Assembly: GCA_021736445.1 (NCBI GenBank)
Contig: JAIPGA010000007.1
Location: 1-54,597 of the forward strand
DNA length: 54,597 bases
Origin: Synergistales bacterium
Lineage (GTDB): Bacteria > Synergistota > Synergistia > Synergistales > Aminiphilaceae
Reading direction: 5' to 3'
Shown here: positions 42,963-51,159 of the stretch, piece after piece
Position numbering within the stretch: the first letter of the stretch is position 1
Layout of the letters: each line of letters opens with the position of its first letter
Made by a program: the position numbers and the translations under genes
Notes under the pieces: model-generated
Databases searched by the model: none
Told to the model about the DNA's origin: nothing
The model's input: the letters and a program-made list of their open reading frames with translations, nothing else

Positions 42963-44941
42963 TACCGTTTCACCTCTTCCTGTGGTGATGATGGACGGCT
43001 CTGTGCCGTCCTGTGGTTTGTCCCGTGTGTTGTCATCGCTGCCGGTCCGACGGATACGGCGGCTGAGCGCTTGATGAGACGTTCGACCAGAAGACCGATT
43101 CCGGTACAGACCAGGCCGATGACAGCGTAGATGTTGCTGGGGAAGAGCAGGAAGATCCCACCGGCAACAAACAGCATGCGTATGGGGAGATTGAACCTGC
43201 TCTCCGCATGGCCGAAGAACCCGTAGGAGATCACGAATGCACCCAGGGCGCCGCTTCCCGCCGTGTAGAGGATCCTGATCAGGTTTGGCACCCGGCCGAC
43301 CATGGCGGGATTGAGGACAAAGCAGAAGGGAACGATGAAGGCCACCACGCCGAGCCGGACGGCGTTGAGGCCGGTTCGGAACCAGTCCCCGCCGGCGATG
43401 CCCGCTGCGACGATGGCCTGTGTGCAGGTTGGTGGCGTCACCCCTCCCAGCAGGGCCCAGTAGATGAAAAAGAGATGGGCCGCTACCGGGTCCACGCCGA
43501 GACGGAGCAGCGGCGGAACGAGAATGGAGAGGCAGAGGACGTAGGTGGGTACGACAGGCAGGGATGTCCCCAGGAGGAAGGGCACGATGCTGGCTATGAG
43601 CAACGCCAGGATGAGACTCTCGCTCCCCATGGCCATGATCAGCCCGCTGAGTTTGGGGGCGATCCCCGTGATGCCGATCATGTTGACCAGCACGTTCACG
43701 GCCACCAGAATCGGGATGATCCGGGCGAGGCCGATGCTCCCGTCCTTCAGTGCGTAGGCCAGATCGTGCAGCGTGGTGGCGATGCCCTTCACGGGCGTGT
43801 CCAGCAGGAGCGTAAGGATTACGCTGGAGAGACAGGCGTAGAAACCCGCATAGAGAAGCGGCCTGCCGATTCCGATCAGAACGAGCAGCGTTCCCGTGGG
43901 GATCACCAGCACCGACAGCCGACGGAAGGTCAGCACGTCCTTCCAGCGGGGGATCTCCTCCTCGGGGAGTGACGCCAGTCCGGCGCGGACCGTCCGGAAA
44001 TGCACCCCGCCGAAGACCCCGATGTAGTACATCAGGCAGGGGATGCTGGCGTAGCCGATGATCTTGAGGTAGGAGATGCCCAGGAACTCGGCCATCATGA
44101 ACGCCGTGACGCTCATGATGGGGGGCGTGATCCCGCCTCCAGTGGAAGCGATCGCCTCTACGGCCCCGGCGAAGTTGGGATGGTAGCCGAGTCGCTTCAT
44201 CAGGGGGATGGTGTAGTTCCCCGTGACGGAGACATTGGCGACCCCGCTTCCGGAGATGCTGCCGAAGAGGGCGCTGGCCACCACCGCCGCCTTGGCCGGT
44301 CCGCCCCGGAGTCTCCCGGTGAGCGCCAGGGCGATGTCGATGAAGGTGCGTCCGCCGCCGCTGGCTGTCAGAAGGGCTCCGAAGATGATGAACATGGAGA
44401 TGAAGGTGGCCGACATTCCGGTGACACTGCCGAAGAGTCCCAGCGGCGAGTAGTAGCTGGTGTTCAGAACATACCGCAGTGTGATCCCCCGGAGCTTCCA
44501 CATGCCCGGGAACAGATCCCCAGCCATGATATAGACGAAGAGCAGCACCACCATGATGGGGATCGCCCATCCCACGGTCCGGCGTGCCGCATCGAGCACA
44601 ATGAGAAGCAGTGCTACGCCGAGAACCAGATCGAAGGTACCGGCCTCTCCGGGTCGCATATAGATGCTGGTGGCGTTGAAATAGATGTTGATGTTGGCGG
44701 CGAAGACAACGGCGATGGTAAAGAGATCCCACCAGGAAAGGCGGTCTTCTTCCGCTTTTTTACTGAAGGGGAAGGCGAGCAGCGCCAGCGAGAGTCCCAG
44801 CGCCACGTGCATCGCCCTGAGCTGGAGGTCGAGGAGAGGAACGAAAATAGGGACGGAAAGCTGCACCAGAGCAAAGACCAGCGCTCCCCAGAAAAGCAAT
44901 CGGTGACGGTTTTCCAGAAGGATTGCAAGACCCTGCGACAT
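42962..44941 (-). CDS. TRAP transporter fused permease, TAXI (4TM/12TM) type
   Basis: A 659-residue fused membrane subunit combining the small and large TRAP permease domains. The N-terminal ~115 residues have about four helices. The large domain begins near residue 120 with hydrophobic repeats, including ASALFGSISGSGVANVSVTGNYTIPLMKRLGYHPNFAGAVEAIASTGGGITPPIMSVTAFMMAEFLGISY, the TAXI-class equivalent of the DctM signature. GVTPPTCTQAIVAAGIAGG lies in the second half. It pairs with the TAXI binding protein encoded 116 bases upstream. The ATG has GGGAGATC about 9 bases upstream. Solute is inferred to be a carboxylate. Confidence 0.93.
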   Translation of the reverse strand: MSQGLAILLENRHRLLFWGALVFALVQLSVPIFVPLLDLQLRAMHVALGLSLALLAFPFSKKAEEDRLSWWDLFTIAVVFAANINIYFNATSIYMRPGEAGTFDLVLGVALLLIVLDAARRTVGWAIPIMVVLLFVYIMAGDLFPGMWKLRGITLRYVLNTSYYSPLGLFGSVTGMSATFISMFIIFGALLTASGGGRTFIDIALALTGRLRGGPAKAAVVASALFGSISGSGVANVSVTGNYTIPLMKRLGYHPNFAGAVEAIASTGGGITPPIMSVTAFMMAEFLGISYLKIIGYASIPCLMYYIGVFGGVHFRTVRAGLASLPEEEIPRWKDVLTFRRLSVLVIPTGTLLVLIGIGRPLLYAGFYACLSSVILTLLLDTPVKGIATTLHDLAYALKDGSIGLARIIPILVAVNVLVNMIGITGIAPKLSGLIMAMGSESLILALLIASIVPFLLGTSLPVVPTYVLCLSILVPPLLRLGVDPVAAHLFFIYWALLGGVTPPTCTQAIVAAGIAGGDWFRTGLNAVRLGVVAFIVPFCFVLNPAMVGRVPNLIRILYTAGSGALGAFVISYGFFGHAESRFNLPIRMLFVAGGIFLLFPSNIYAVIGLVCTGIGLLVERLIKRSAAVSVGPAAMTTHGTNHRTAQSRPSSPQEEVKR

Positions 44942-45057
44942 GATCTGATCTCCCGTTTCATTCAGTCTGTCTGCGTGCCGACCGCCCCCGAGGGATGCCG
45001 TATACGCAGATCACCGGGTTCACTCCGTGTCCGAGTGTCCGGCCGGACGCATCTGTT

Positions 45058-46083
45058 CTACTGCTGCGGTTCGTATTCCGGCGGGATGAAGCGTTCCGGA
45101 ACGTCGATCCCCTGTTCCTTCGCGTACTGTACCAGGCCGGCATGAGCCGGGATCTCTCCACCCGGTGCGGCGTATTTGAAGTAGTCCTCCACGGGCTTCC
45201 AGCCCTTTACGCCGGAGTAGGCGTCGGCGATCTTGTCGAAGTTCTCCACATAGGTCTTGATCATGTGGTAGCCGGTCTCCTGCGAGATCCGCGGTGTCGC
45301 CACAGCGCCCACAATGGGACACTCTTCCCAAATGGGGCCGACCTCGGGGAGCTGCTTGATCTTGCCTTTGGGCGTTTCCAGAAAGTTGAGATAGGGGTAG
45401 GTCTCGCGGACCTTCTCGATATTCTCCTTTTTGAATCCGATAGCGGTAATGGGTGTGGTGAGGTTCACTTCGATGAGCGAGGAGTCGATGGCGTTGATGG
45501 AGCTGGACTTCTGGAGCCCCACGATCCTGCCCTGCTTGAGAAGGTTGATGGCGTCCCCGTAGGCCGCGGGAAGGAAGTCGATCTCCGTTCCCAGAACCTC
45601 GTCGATCTTCATCATGTACCCCGCACCGGACGAACCGGGGATGCCGGGGCTGAACCGCTTGCCTGCGAGATCGGAGAAATACTCGACGCCGGAATCCTTG
45701 CGGACATAGACACGGTCGGCGATGATATTCCGCACGAAGAGCCAGCGTACTTCCTTCCACTGTTCGCCCTCGAAGGTGTCCATCCCCTTGTACATCTGCA
45801 TGGCCGAGGGGAGGTCGACACAGAGGGCAAAATCAAAGATGCCGTCGTGCATCCTCCGCAGATTGTCCAGGGCTGCACCGCTTTCGACGACGGTGACATT
45901 GACGCCGATATCGGCCTTGTTCATCACCGAAGCCGTGGCCACACACCAGGAGTAGAGGCCGGATGTGGACGAGGTGCTGCCCATATTCAGATATTGGGTA
46001 TCCCGCGCCATTCCCGCCGTAGCGCTCAAAGCGAAGACCGCTACAATAACCAGCAGCGCCAATAGGAACTTGTTCCGTGTCAT
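45058..46083 (-). CDS. TAXI family TRAP substrate-binding protein
   Basis: A 341-residue periplasmic protein with a signal peptide (MTRNKFLLALLVIVAVFALSA, cleavage after about residue 25). YLNMGSTSSTSGLYSWCVATASVMNK near residues 31-56 is the TAXI-class opening (normally IGTGGTGGTYYPIG), here altered with serines in place of several glycines. GIPGSSGAGYMMKIDEVLG near residue 145 and GRIVGLQKSSSI are further blocks. The ATG has AAGGAGGG about 10 bases upstream. It feeds the fused permease encoded next. The altered opening motif may reflect a specialised ligand. Confidence 0.92.
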   Translation of the reverse strand: MTRNKFLLALLVIVAVFALSATAGMARDTQYLNMGSTSSTSGLYSWCVATASVMNKADIGVNVTVVESGAALDNLRRMHDGIFDFALCVDLPSAMQMYKGMDTFEGEQWKEVRWLFVRNIIADRVYVRKDSGVEYFSDLAGKRFSPGIPGSSGAGYMMKIDEVLGTEIDFLPAAYGDAINLLKQGRIVGLQKSSSINAIDSSLIEVNLTTPITAIGFKKENIEKVRETYPYLNFLETPKGKIKQLPEVGPIWEECPIVGAVATPRISQETGYHMIKTYVENFDKIADAYSGVKGWKPVEDYFKYAAPGGEIPAHAGLVQYAKEQGIDVPERFIPPEYEPQQ

Positions 46084-46212
46084 TCTGAGTAACCCTCCTT
46101 GCATGTCTTTGGTCGGAAACCTGTGCTTTAGAACCGTCCGTACCACGCAACCGCCTCTGTATCCGACTGGAAAACCGGGCACTGCATCACTCCTTTCATG
46201 GCATCGCTCTCT

Positions 46213-46731
46213 CTATGTTTGCAATCTCTGGCCTGTAACGAAGTCGCCGTGCCGTTTGAGGTATGGAACCAGTCCGCCTTCGTCGAGGATGGCGACCATG
46301 ATGGGGGGGAGCGGTTCCACGCGGTAGGTCCTGTTTTGGCTGTGGTTGGTTACATTTCCTGCTTCAATGTCCAGGCTGAGCCTGTCGCCGGCCTCGATAT
46401 CCCGGGTGTCGCAGAGCAGGGCCGGCAGGCCGAGGTTGATGGCGTTGCGAAAGAAGATCCGGGCGAAGGAACGGGCCAGAACGGCACCGACGCCGGCGTG
46501 TTTCAGGGCGATGGGTGCCTGTTCCCTGGAGGAACCGCAGCCGAAGTTCCGCCCGGCCGCCACCAGATCCCCTTCGCCGCATTTGCGGGCGAACCCGGGA
46601 TCGATATCCTCGAAGAGATGGTCGGCGAGACTGGAGTAGTCGAGTGTCTTCGTGTACTTTCCGGCGATGATGTAGTCGGTGTTGATATCGTCACCGAAGA
46701 TATGGGCGTTACCGACAATCCGTTTTGCCAT
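46213..46731 (-). CDS. Aconitase-superfamily hydro-lyase, small subunit (LeuD-like)
   Basis: A 172-residue swivel subunit. AHIFGDDINTDYIIAGKYTKTLD (about residues 9-31) is the substrate-binding loop of LeuD/HacB/DmdB types. AGRNFGCGSSREQAPIAL near residues 59-76 is the signature block with the active-site serine-arginine pair, and SFARIFFRNAINLGLP follows. It forms the enzyme with the LeuC-like subunit, whose stop overlaps this ATG by one base (TGATG). No leucine biosynthesis genes are near, and the PrpB-like lyase and PrpD paralogues in the same operon point to catabolism instead. Confidence 0.92.
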   Translation of the reverse strand: MAKRIVGNAHIFGDDINTDYIIAGKYTKTLDYSSLADHLFEDIDPGFARKCGEGDLVAAGRNFGCGSSREQAPIALKHAGVGAVLARSFARIFFRNAINLGLPALLCDTRDIEAGDRLSLDIEAGNVTNHSQNRTYRVEPLPPIMVAILDEGGLVPYLKRHGDFVTGQRLQT

Positions 46732-48002
46732 CAGTGCCGCACCCCCTTGACGTCGAAGCCCCGCGGGTCACGTATTCTGCCCTCTACGGCCGAGGCGGCG
46801 CAGGTGGCCGGCGAGGCCAGGTAGATGGCGGCTTTGTTGTTGCCCATACGTCCTTTGAAGTTCCGGTTTGCGGTGGAGAGCACGGTTTCGCCGTCGCCGG
46901 GGATCCCCAGGTGGGTCCCCGGGCAGGGGCCGCAGCCGGGAGGCATTATGACGGCCCCTGCCTTCAGGAAGGTCTCCAACAGACCTTCCGCGGCGGCTGA
47001 CTGAAAGATCTTGCGCGAGGCAGGACAGATCAGGAGCCGCACCCCTTCCGCGACCTGACGGGATGCCAGATAGCGTGCCGCCGTCCGAAGGTCTTCCAGG
47101 CGTCCGTTGGTGCAGGTCCCGATGAATACCTGCTGTACCGGGGTGCCCTCCACATCTGTGACGGGGGCGACATTGTCCACGGTGTGTGGTTTGGCGATCT
47201 GGGGCGCTATGGAGCCGGCATCGAGGTCCAGGGTCGCGGCGTACTCAGCGTCGGGGTCGCTTGCCACCGGTGTGCCCCCTCTGTGTCCCAGCGAAGCCCG
47301 CCACTCTCTGAGTACCCGGTCGGCGGGCATGATGCCGGCCTTGGCACCGCACTCGATGCTCATGTTGGCCATGGTCAGCCGCTCGGGAACGGGCAGGGAG
47401 TCAATGGCTTCCCCGGAAAACTCCAGGGCCAGATAATCGGCGCCGCCGGAACCGATCCTGCCGATGGTGGCCAGCATGAGATCCTTGCCCGTAACCACCG
47501 GGTGGGGTTCCCCGTGGTAGCGGAGTTTCATCGTCTGGGGTACCTTCAGCCACAGCTTCCCCGTCAGGAAGACGCCGCTCATGTCGGTGGAGCCGATACC
47601 AAAGGAGAGGGCGTTCAGCGCCCCGTAGGTACAGGTATGGGAGTCCGTACCGACGGCGAACTGCCCCGGCGCCGCCAGGCCTTCTTCCACCACGATTTGA
47701 TGGCAGACGCCCTCGCCGACGTCGTAGAGCCTGATGCCCTGCGCCGAGGCGAACTCCCGGATCATGGAATGCAGCCCGCTGACCCGTTCGTTCGGGCTGG
47801 GGGTAGCGTGATCCAGGATGAAAACGATCCGCTCAGGGTGGCTGACGCGTTCCGTTCCGAATTCGCGGAACGCCCTGATGGCGATCGGTCCGGTACTGTC
47901 GTGACTCATGGCAAGGTCCACCGAGACCACAGCGTAGTCTCCGGCGACGACATCCTGTCCGCAGTGGGCGCCGATGATCTGTTCAACCGCGGTTTTCCCC
48001 AT
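46731..48002 (-). CDS. Aconitase-superfamily hydro-lyase, large subunit (LeuC-like)
   Basis: A 423-residue iron-sulfur hydro-lyase subunit. The cluster cysteines are in FIGTCTNGRLEDL (near residue 300) and PPGCGPCPGTHLG (near 360). VGTDSHTCTYGALNALSFGIGSTDM near residue 115 and LDHATPSPNE near 62 are family blocks. The length fits the LeuC/DmdA/HacA group rather than full-length aconitase. With the small subunit it would interconvert 2- and 3-hydroxy acids via the enoate: isopropylmalate, homoaconitate, dimethylmalate or methylcitrate types are all possible. Context favours a catabolic hydroxy acid. The ATG has GGAGGGAAG about 6 bases upstream. Confidence 0.92.
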   Translation of the reverse strand: MGKTAVEQIIGAHCGQDVVAGDYAVVSVDLAMSHDSTGPIAIRAFREFGTERVSHPERIVFILDHATPSPNERVSGLHSMIREFASAQGIRLYDVGEGVCHQIVVEEGLAAPGQFAVGTDSHTCTYGALNALSFGIGSTDMSGVFLTGKLWLKVPQTMKLRYHGEPHPVVTGKDLMLATIGRIGSGGADYLALEFSGEAIDSLPVPERLTMANMSIECGAKAGIMPADRVLREWRASLGHRGGTPVASDPDAEYAATLDLDAGSIAPQIAKPHTVDNVAPVTDVEGTPVQQVFIGTCTNGRLEDLRTAARYLASRQVAEGVRLLICPASRKIFQSAAAEGLLETFLKAGAVIMPPGCGPCPGTHLGIPGDGETVLSTANRNFKGRMGNNKAAIYLASPATCAASAVEGRIRDPRGFDVKGVRH

Positions 48003-48036
48003 GTTCTTCCCTCCTGCCTCCAGATCCGCCCGGAGC

Positions 48037-49422
48037 CTACGATCCGGTACCGAGAAGTCCCGTGAACGCCGTGACCGAATCGAGCTCTTCCATATTCCGC
48101 ACGGTGGTGATGATCCGTTCCTGCCGCTCCGGTTCCGGAAAGGCCCTGCCGGCCAGTGACGTAAACTTGTAACGCAGTTCCGCCTCCGTGAAGGGGTTGT
48201 TGGGGTGTCCCTTCGGGTAGGTCTCCCTGAGATTGAAGATCCGGCCGTCCGCGGTTTCCACATCCACCTTGACGGTATAGCGGTAGGCCCGGGGCAGGTT
48301 TTCGATCTCCTCGTCGTCCACAACCTCTACCTTTCTGGCCAGCTCAAGGATTCTGGGATCCCTGATCTTTTCCTCGGTGAACTGGTCGATGAAGGCATTT
48401 CCCTCAAGGAGGGTGACGGCGCAGACATAGGGATGACTCAGCTGGGCGGCCACAACGCTGGTGATGGCGTCGGCGTCCACGGAGTACTTTCTGGTGATGC
48501 TGGTAGTGTGGGCCGTGACCTTCTTGATATCCTCCGGACCGATATCGGGGTGTTCCTCCCGGAAGCGCCTGAGAGCCCCGATGGTGGTGTGTTTGCTCCG
48601 GCAGGTGGAGTACATCTTGAGGCCGATGCCCATCAGTTCCCAGCGGGTGCCCAGATCACCGCATATCCGGTCCTTGTCGTAGACGTCGTCGGTGAAGCAG
48701 TTGTAGAATCCGCCGAACTTGTTTTCAAAGACATCGGTGATCCCGGTGAAGCCGTTTTTCGCCAGCTGAGCACCGAGGATGGCGCCTTCGGAGCTCTTGG
48801 AGGGTACGATTCGTTTGGCCATGGCCGAAAACTGAACGGCCTGCAGTCCGCCGGCCCAGTTGCCGGCGATGCCCATGGCGTTCATCATCTGTTCGGTGTT
48901 CAGCCCAAGCATGTGCCCCACGCCTGCGGTGGAGCCGAAGGGGCAGCAGGATCCGGTGTTGTTGAATCCCTGGTGGGCGATCTCCATGCCCACCGGCGCC
49001 GCGACGCGGCAGGAGATCTCGAAGGCCAGAGCTGCTGCGGTGAGGAAGTCCTTGCCGGAGAGATTCCCCATCATCTCGGCAAAGGCGGTGATGCAGCCCA
49101 GGACACCGGTGGAGACGTGGATGATGCCGTCGGTATGGGTGTCGTCAAGTTCGAAGGAGTTGATGGCCGAACCGTTGAGCATCATGGCCATCAGTACAGA
49201 GGTCTTGTCTCCTGTTCCCCAGATGCTGGATTCCTTTCGGTCCGTGGTGGCCGTCAGGGTATCCCGGTAGATCTGCATCCACGGTGTGGTGGAGCCGAAG
49301 AGGCCGCAGCCGTATCCGTCGAGCAGGACGATCTTCAGATGGTCCAGTACCTCTGCGGGGATGTCCTCGTACTTCAGGTTCGCCGCGAATGCGGAGAGCT
49401 CTTCATTGATGGTCCGTGCCAT
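48037..49422 (-). CDS. MmgE/PrpD family protein, paralogue 1
   Basis: A 461-residue MmgE/PrpD protein; the family includes 2-methylcitrate dehydratase, cis-aconitate decarboxylase and iminodisuccinate epimerase. Residues about 90-106 read ELDDTHTDGIIHVSTG, where relatives have HPG, and near residue 155 GFNNTGSCCPFG replaces the usual GFHxTG histidine with asparagine. LKMYSTCRSKHTTIGAL is retained near residue 275. The changed pocket suggests a different substrate or reaction from its two neighbours. The 3' end of paralogue 2 overlaps this gene by 20 bases; AAGGAGC precedes the ATG. The LeuC-like gene follows after 34 bases. Confidence 0.9.
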   Translation of the reverse strand: MARTINEELSAFAANLKYEDIPAEVLDHLKIVLLDGYGCGLFGSTTPWMQIYRDTLTATTDRKESSIWGTGDKTSVLMAMMLNGSAINSFELDDTHTDGIIHVSTGVLGCITAFAEMMGNLSGKDFLTAAALAFEISCRVAAPVGMEIAHQGFNNTGSCCPFGSTAGVGHMLGLNTEQMMNAMGIAGNWAGGLQAVQFSAMAKRIVPSKSSEGAILGAQLAKNGFTGITDVFENKFGGFYNCFTDDVYDKDRICGDLGTRWELMGIGLKMYSTCRSKHTTIGALRRFREEHPDIGPEDIKKVTAHTTSITRKYSVDADAITSVVAAQLSHPYVCAVTLLEGNAFIDQFTEEKIRDPRILELARKVEVVDDEEIENLPRAYRYTVKVDVETADGRIFNLRETYPKGHPNNPFTEAELRYKFTSLAGRAFPEPERQERIITTVRNMEELDSVTAFTGLLGTGS

Positions 49423-50827
49423 GATGTCTGCTCCTTTCGCTTCTTGTTGTGTCCCTATCGGGAGATCCAGGCGCGAGCAGAGCGGTCAGCGGCGTTACGG
49501 AAGAGGCTTCTTCCATTGCCATGGTTTGCTCGATCAGGTTGTCCTGGATGTCCGCCGTCACCGGTCCTGCCGTGATCTCCCGGAACTTCCCGAAGAGCTC
49601 TTCCCGGCTCATGGGGTTTTCCGGAGAGCCCTTGGCATGGTCCACACGGTGGCGGTAGCGCGTTCCTTCGGTTGTCTCCACCTCAACGGCCATGGAGCGC
49701 GGATTTGGGTAGTTCCGCTGGATTTCCGGGTCGACCTCGATCTGTACCTTCTTTGCGATCTCCGGGATACGGGGGTCCCTGACCGCCTCCTCGGCGTAGG
49801 CGTCGAGTCCCGCGTGGCCCCAGAGCAGCACCGCCGCCAGGCCGTACTGGATGCTCAGACGGGCGTGGAGTACGGAGTGGACCTCCGGGATGTCCGATCC
49901 CTGCTTTGCGTTTCTGTGGGTCCGGATCCTGATGGCCTTGATCCCCTCCGGGAAGAGCGGTTGTTCGTCCAGGATGTGCTGCATGGCCTCCACGGCGAAG
50001 TGGACGTAGCGGCAGGAGCAGAAGGGTTTGACGTAGATTCGCCGCAGATGCCAGTCGCTTCCCAGTTGATCGGTGATCGTTTCAGGCCGTGCTTCGTCGG
50101 CGAAGCAGTGGCAGAATCCCAGCTTTCCTTCGACGACCTGCTTCGGTCCCGTGCATCCCTTGGCGGCGAGCCGTGCGGCGAGGATCCCGTTCTTCGCCGC
50201 GTTGCCCGGGTGGAGGTGCTTGACCAGCGAGCCCTCGATCTCGTACTGGTTGATCCCCGAGGCCAGGCTTCCCGCCAGCCCAAAGGCGTTGGCGAGCTCT
50301 TCGGCCGACAGGCCCAGCAGCTTTCCAGCGGCGGTGGTGGTGCCGAAGGCGGCCACCGTTCCCGTGGGGTGGAAACCCCGAAGATAGTGGGAAGGATTGA
50401 TGGCGGTGCCGATACGTAGTGACGTCTCGTACCCGGCAATGATGGCTTCCAGGAGTTCGCGTCCGCTTAAGGAGCGTTCCTCGGCGAGAGCGAGGGCTGT
50501 AGGTACGATGGACGAACCGGGGTGGTAGGTGGCGTGCTTGGATCCGTCGTCCAGTTCCAGAGCGTGGGCCATCATTCCGCCTGCCAGTGCGGCGGTAGCT
50601 GCATTTGTCTGTCCGGCAACCCCGGCGACGGTGCAGCGTCCCCGTTCTCCCAGGTCTTCTGCATAGCTTCGCGCGATTCTGCCGGTCTCCGACTTGTGGC
50701 AGCCGGCGAGCAAAGCCCCCAGTGTGTCCAGGAGGCAGCGTTTGCCCAGATCGACGGTGTCCCGCGGAAGGCTGTCCAGCTGCAGGTCTTCCGCAAAGGC
50801 GGCGAGTTCTTCGGCTATCGTCGCCAC
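49403..50827 (-). CDS. MmgE/PrpD family protein, paralogue 2
   Basis: A 474-residue MmgE/PrpD protein with canonical motifs: ELDDGSKHATYHPGSSIVP near residue 90, GFHPTGTVAAFGTTTAAGKLLGL near 150 and VKPFCSCRYVHFAVEAMQ near 272. Intact HPG and GFHPTG histidines make it the best candidate here for a true dehydratase or decarboxylase. It starts at a GTG 5 bases after DUF4387, with GGGAGGCG upstream, and overlaps paralogue 1 by 20 bases. The C-terminal ~15 residues are basic and hydrophilic, which may be a run-on tail rather than domain. Confidence 0.9.
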   Translation of the reverse strand: MATIAEELAAFAEDLQLDSLPRDTVDLGKRCLLDTLGALLAGCHKSETGRIARSYAEDLGERGRCTVAGVAGQTNAATAALAGGMMAHALELDDGSKHATYHPGSSIVPTALALAEERSLSGRELLEAIIAGYETSLRIGTAINPSHYLRGFHPTGTVAAFGTTTAAGKLLGLSAEELANAFGLAGSLASGINQYEIEGSLVKHLHPGNAAKNGILAARLAAKGCTGPKQVVEGKLGFCHCFADEARPETITDQLGSDWHLRRIYVKPFCSCRYVHFAVEAMQHILDEQPLFPEGIKAIRIRTHRNAKQGSDIPEVHSVLHARLSIQYGLAAVLLWGHAGLDAYAEEAVRDPRIPEIAKKVQIEVDPEIQRNYPNPRSMAVEVETTEGTRYRHRVDHAKGSPENPMSREELFGKFREITAGPVTADIQDNLIEQTMAMEEASSVTPLTALLAPGSPDRDTTRSERSRHHGTDHQ

Positions 50828-50832
50828 GGCCG

Positions 50833-51159
50833 TTACGCCTCCCAGGGGATCTCGAGGCTGAACAGGGGGGCGTACTGCTGGCAGCCGTAGACGTCGGTCT
50901 CGCCGGGGCCTCCGCTGGTCAGGGGACGGCGGAAGTTCGCCTTGATCCCCATGCCGGGGTCGAAATACATGAAGTTGAGCACCTTCTCCTCCGGTACGTT
51001 ATAGGCCTGTGCCACGGCCTTCCGGTCGATAACCCCGCTTTCCTTGACCCGGTTGTAGATCTCCCGGTCGTCGAAGATGATCTCCAGCGTTACCATGAAA
51101 CTGCCGGCGTTCTTGCTCCTGATGGTCCGTGCGAGTTCGCAGATGTTTTTGGTCTTCAT
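50833..51159 (-). CDS. DUF4387 (AtuA-like) small protein
   Basis: A 108-residue protein of the DUF4387 family. KTKNICELARTIRSKNAGSFMVTLEIIFDD opens it in the family manner, and VLNFMYFDPGMGIKANFRRPLTSGGPGETDVYGCQQYAPL holds the conserved C-terminal block. Similar sequence is fused to the C-terminus of some AtuA proteins, so this looks like the second subunit of the AtuA-like protein encoded two genes upstream. ATG 51159 overlaps the stop of paralogue 3 (ATGA) and has GGGAGG about 10 bases upstream. Function unknown. Confidence 0.85.
   Translation of the reverse strand: MKTKNICELARTIRSKNAGSFMVTLEIIFDDREIYNRVKESGVIDRKAVAQAYNVPEEKVLNFMYFDPGMGIKANFRRPLTSGGPGETDVYGCQQYAPLFSLEIPWEA

Noticed and set aside
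45037-45048. A 12-base palindrome (GTCCGGCCGGAC) between the TAXI genes as an operator
   Set aside because: It is short and GC-rich, and such palindromes arise often by chance in this composition; no promoter is near.
44000-45145. A plus-strand open frame of about 380 codons opposite the TAXI permease
   Set aside because: Composition is typical antisense shadow, while the minus-strand permease is unmistakable.
46213-48002. Calling the LeuCD-like pair leucine biosynthesis genes
   Set aside because: No leuA or leuB is near, and the operon is made of uptake and breakdown genes.
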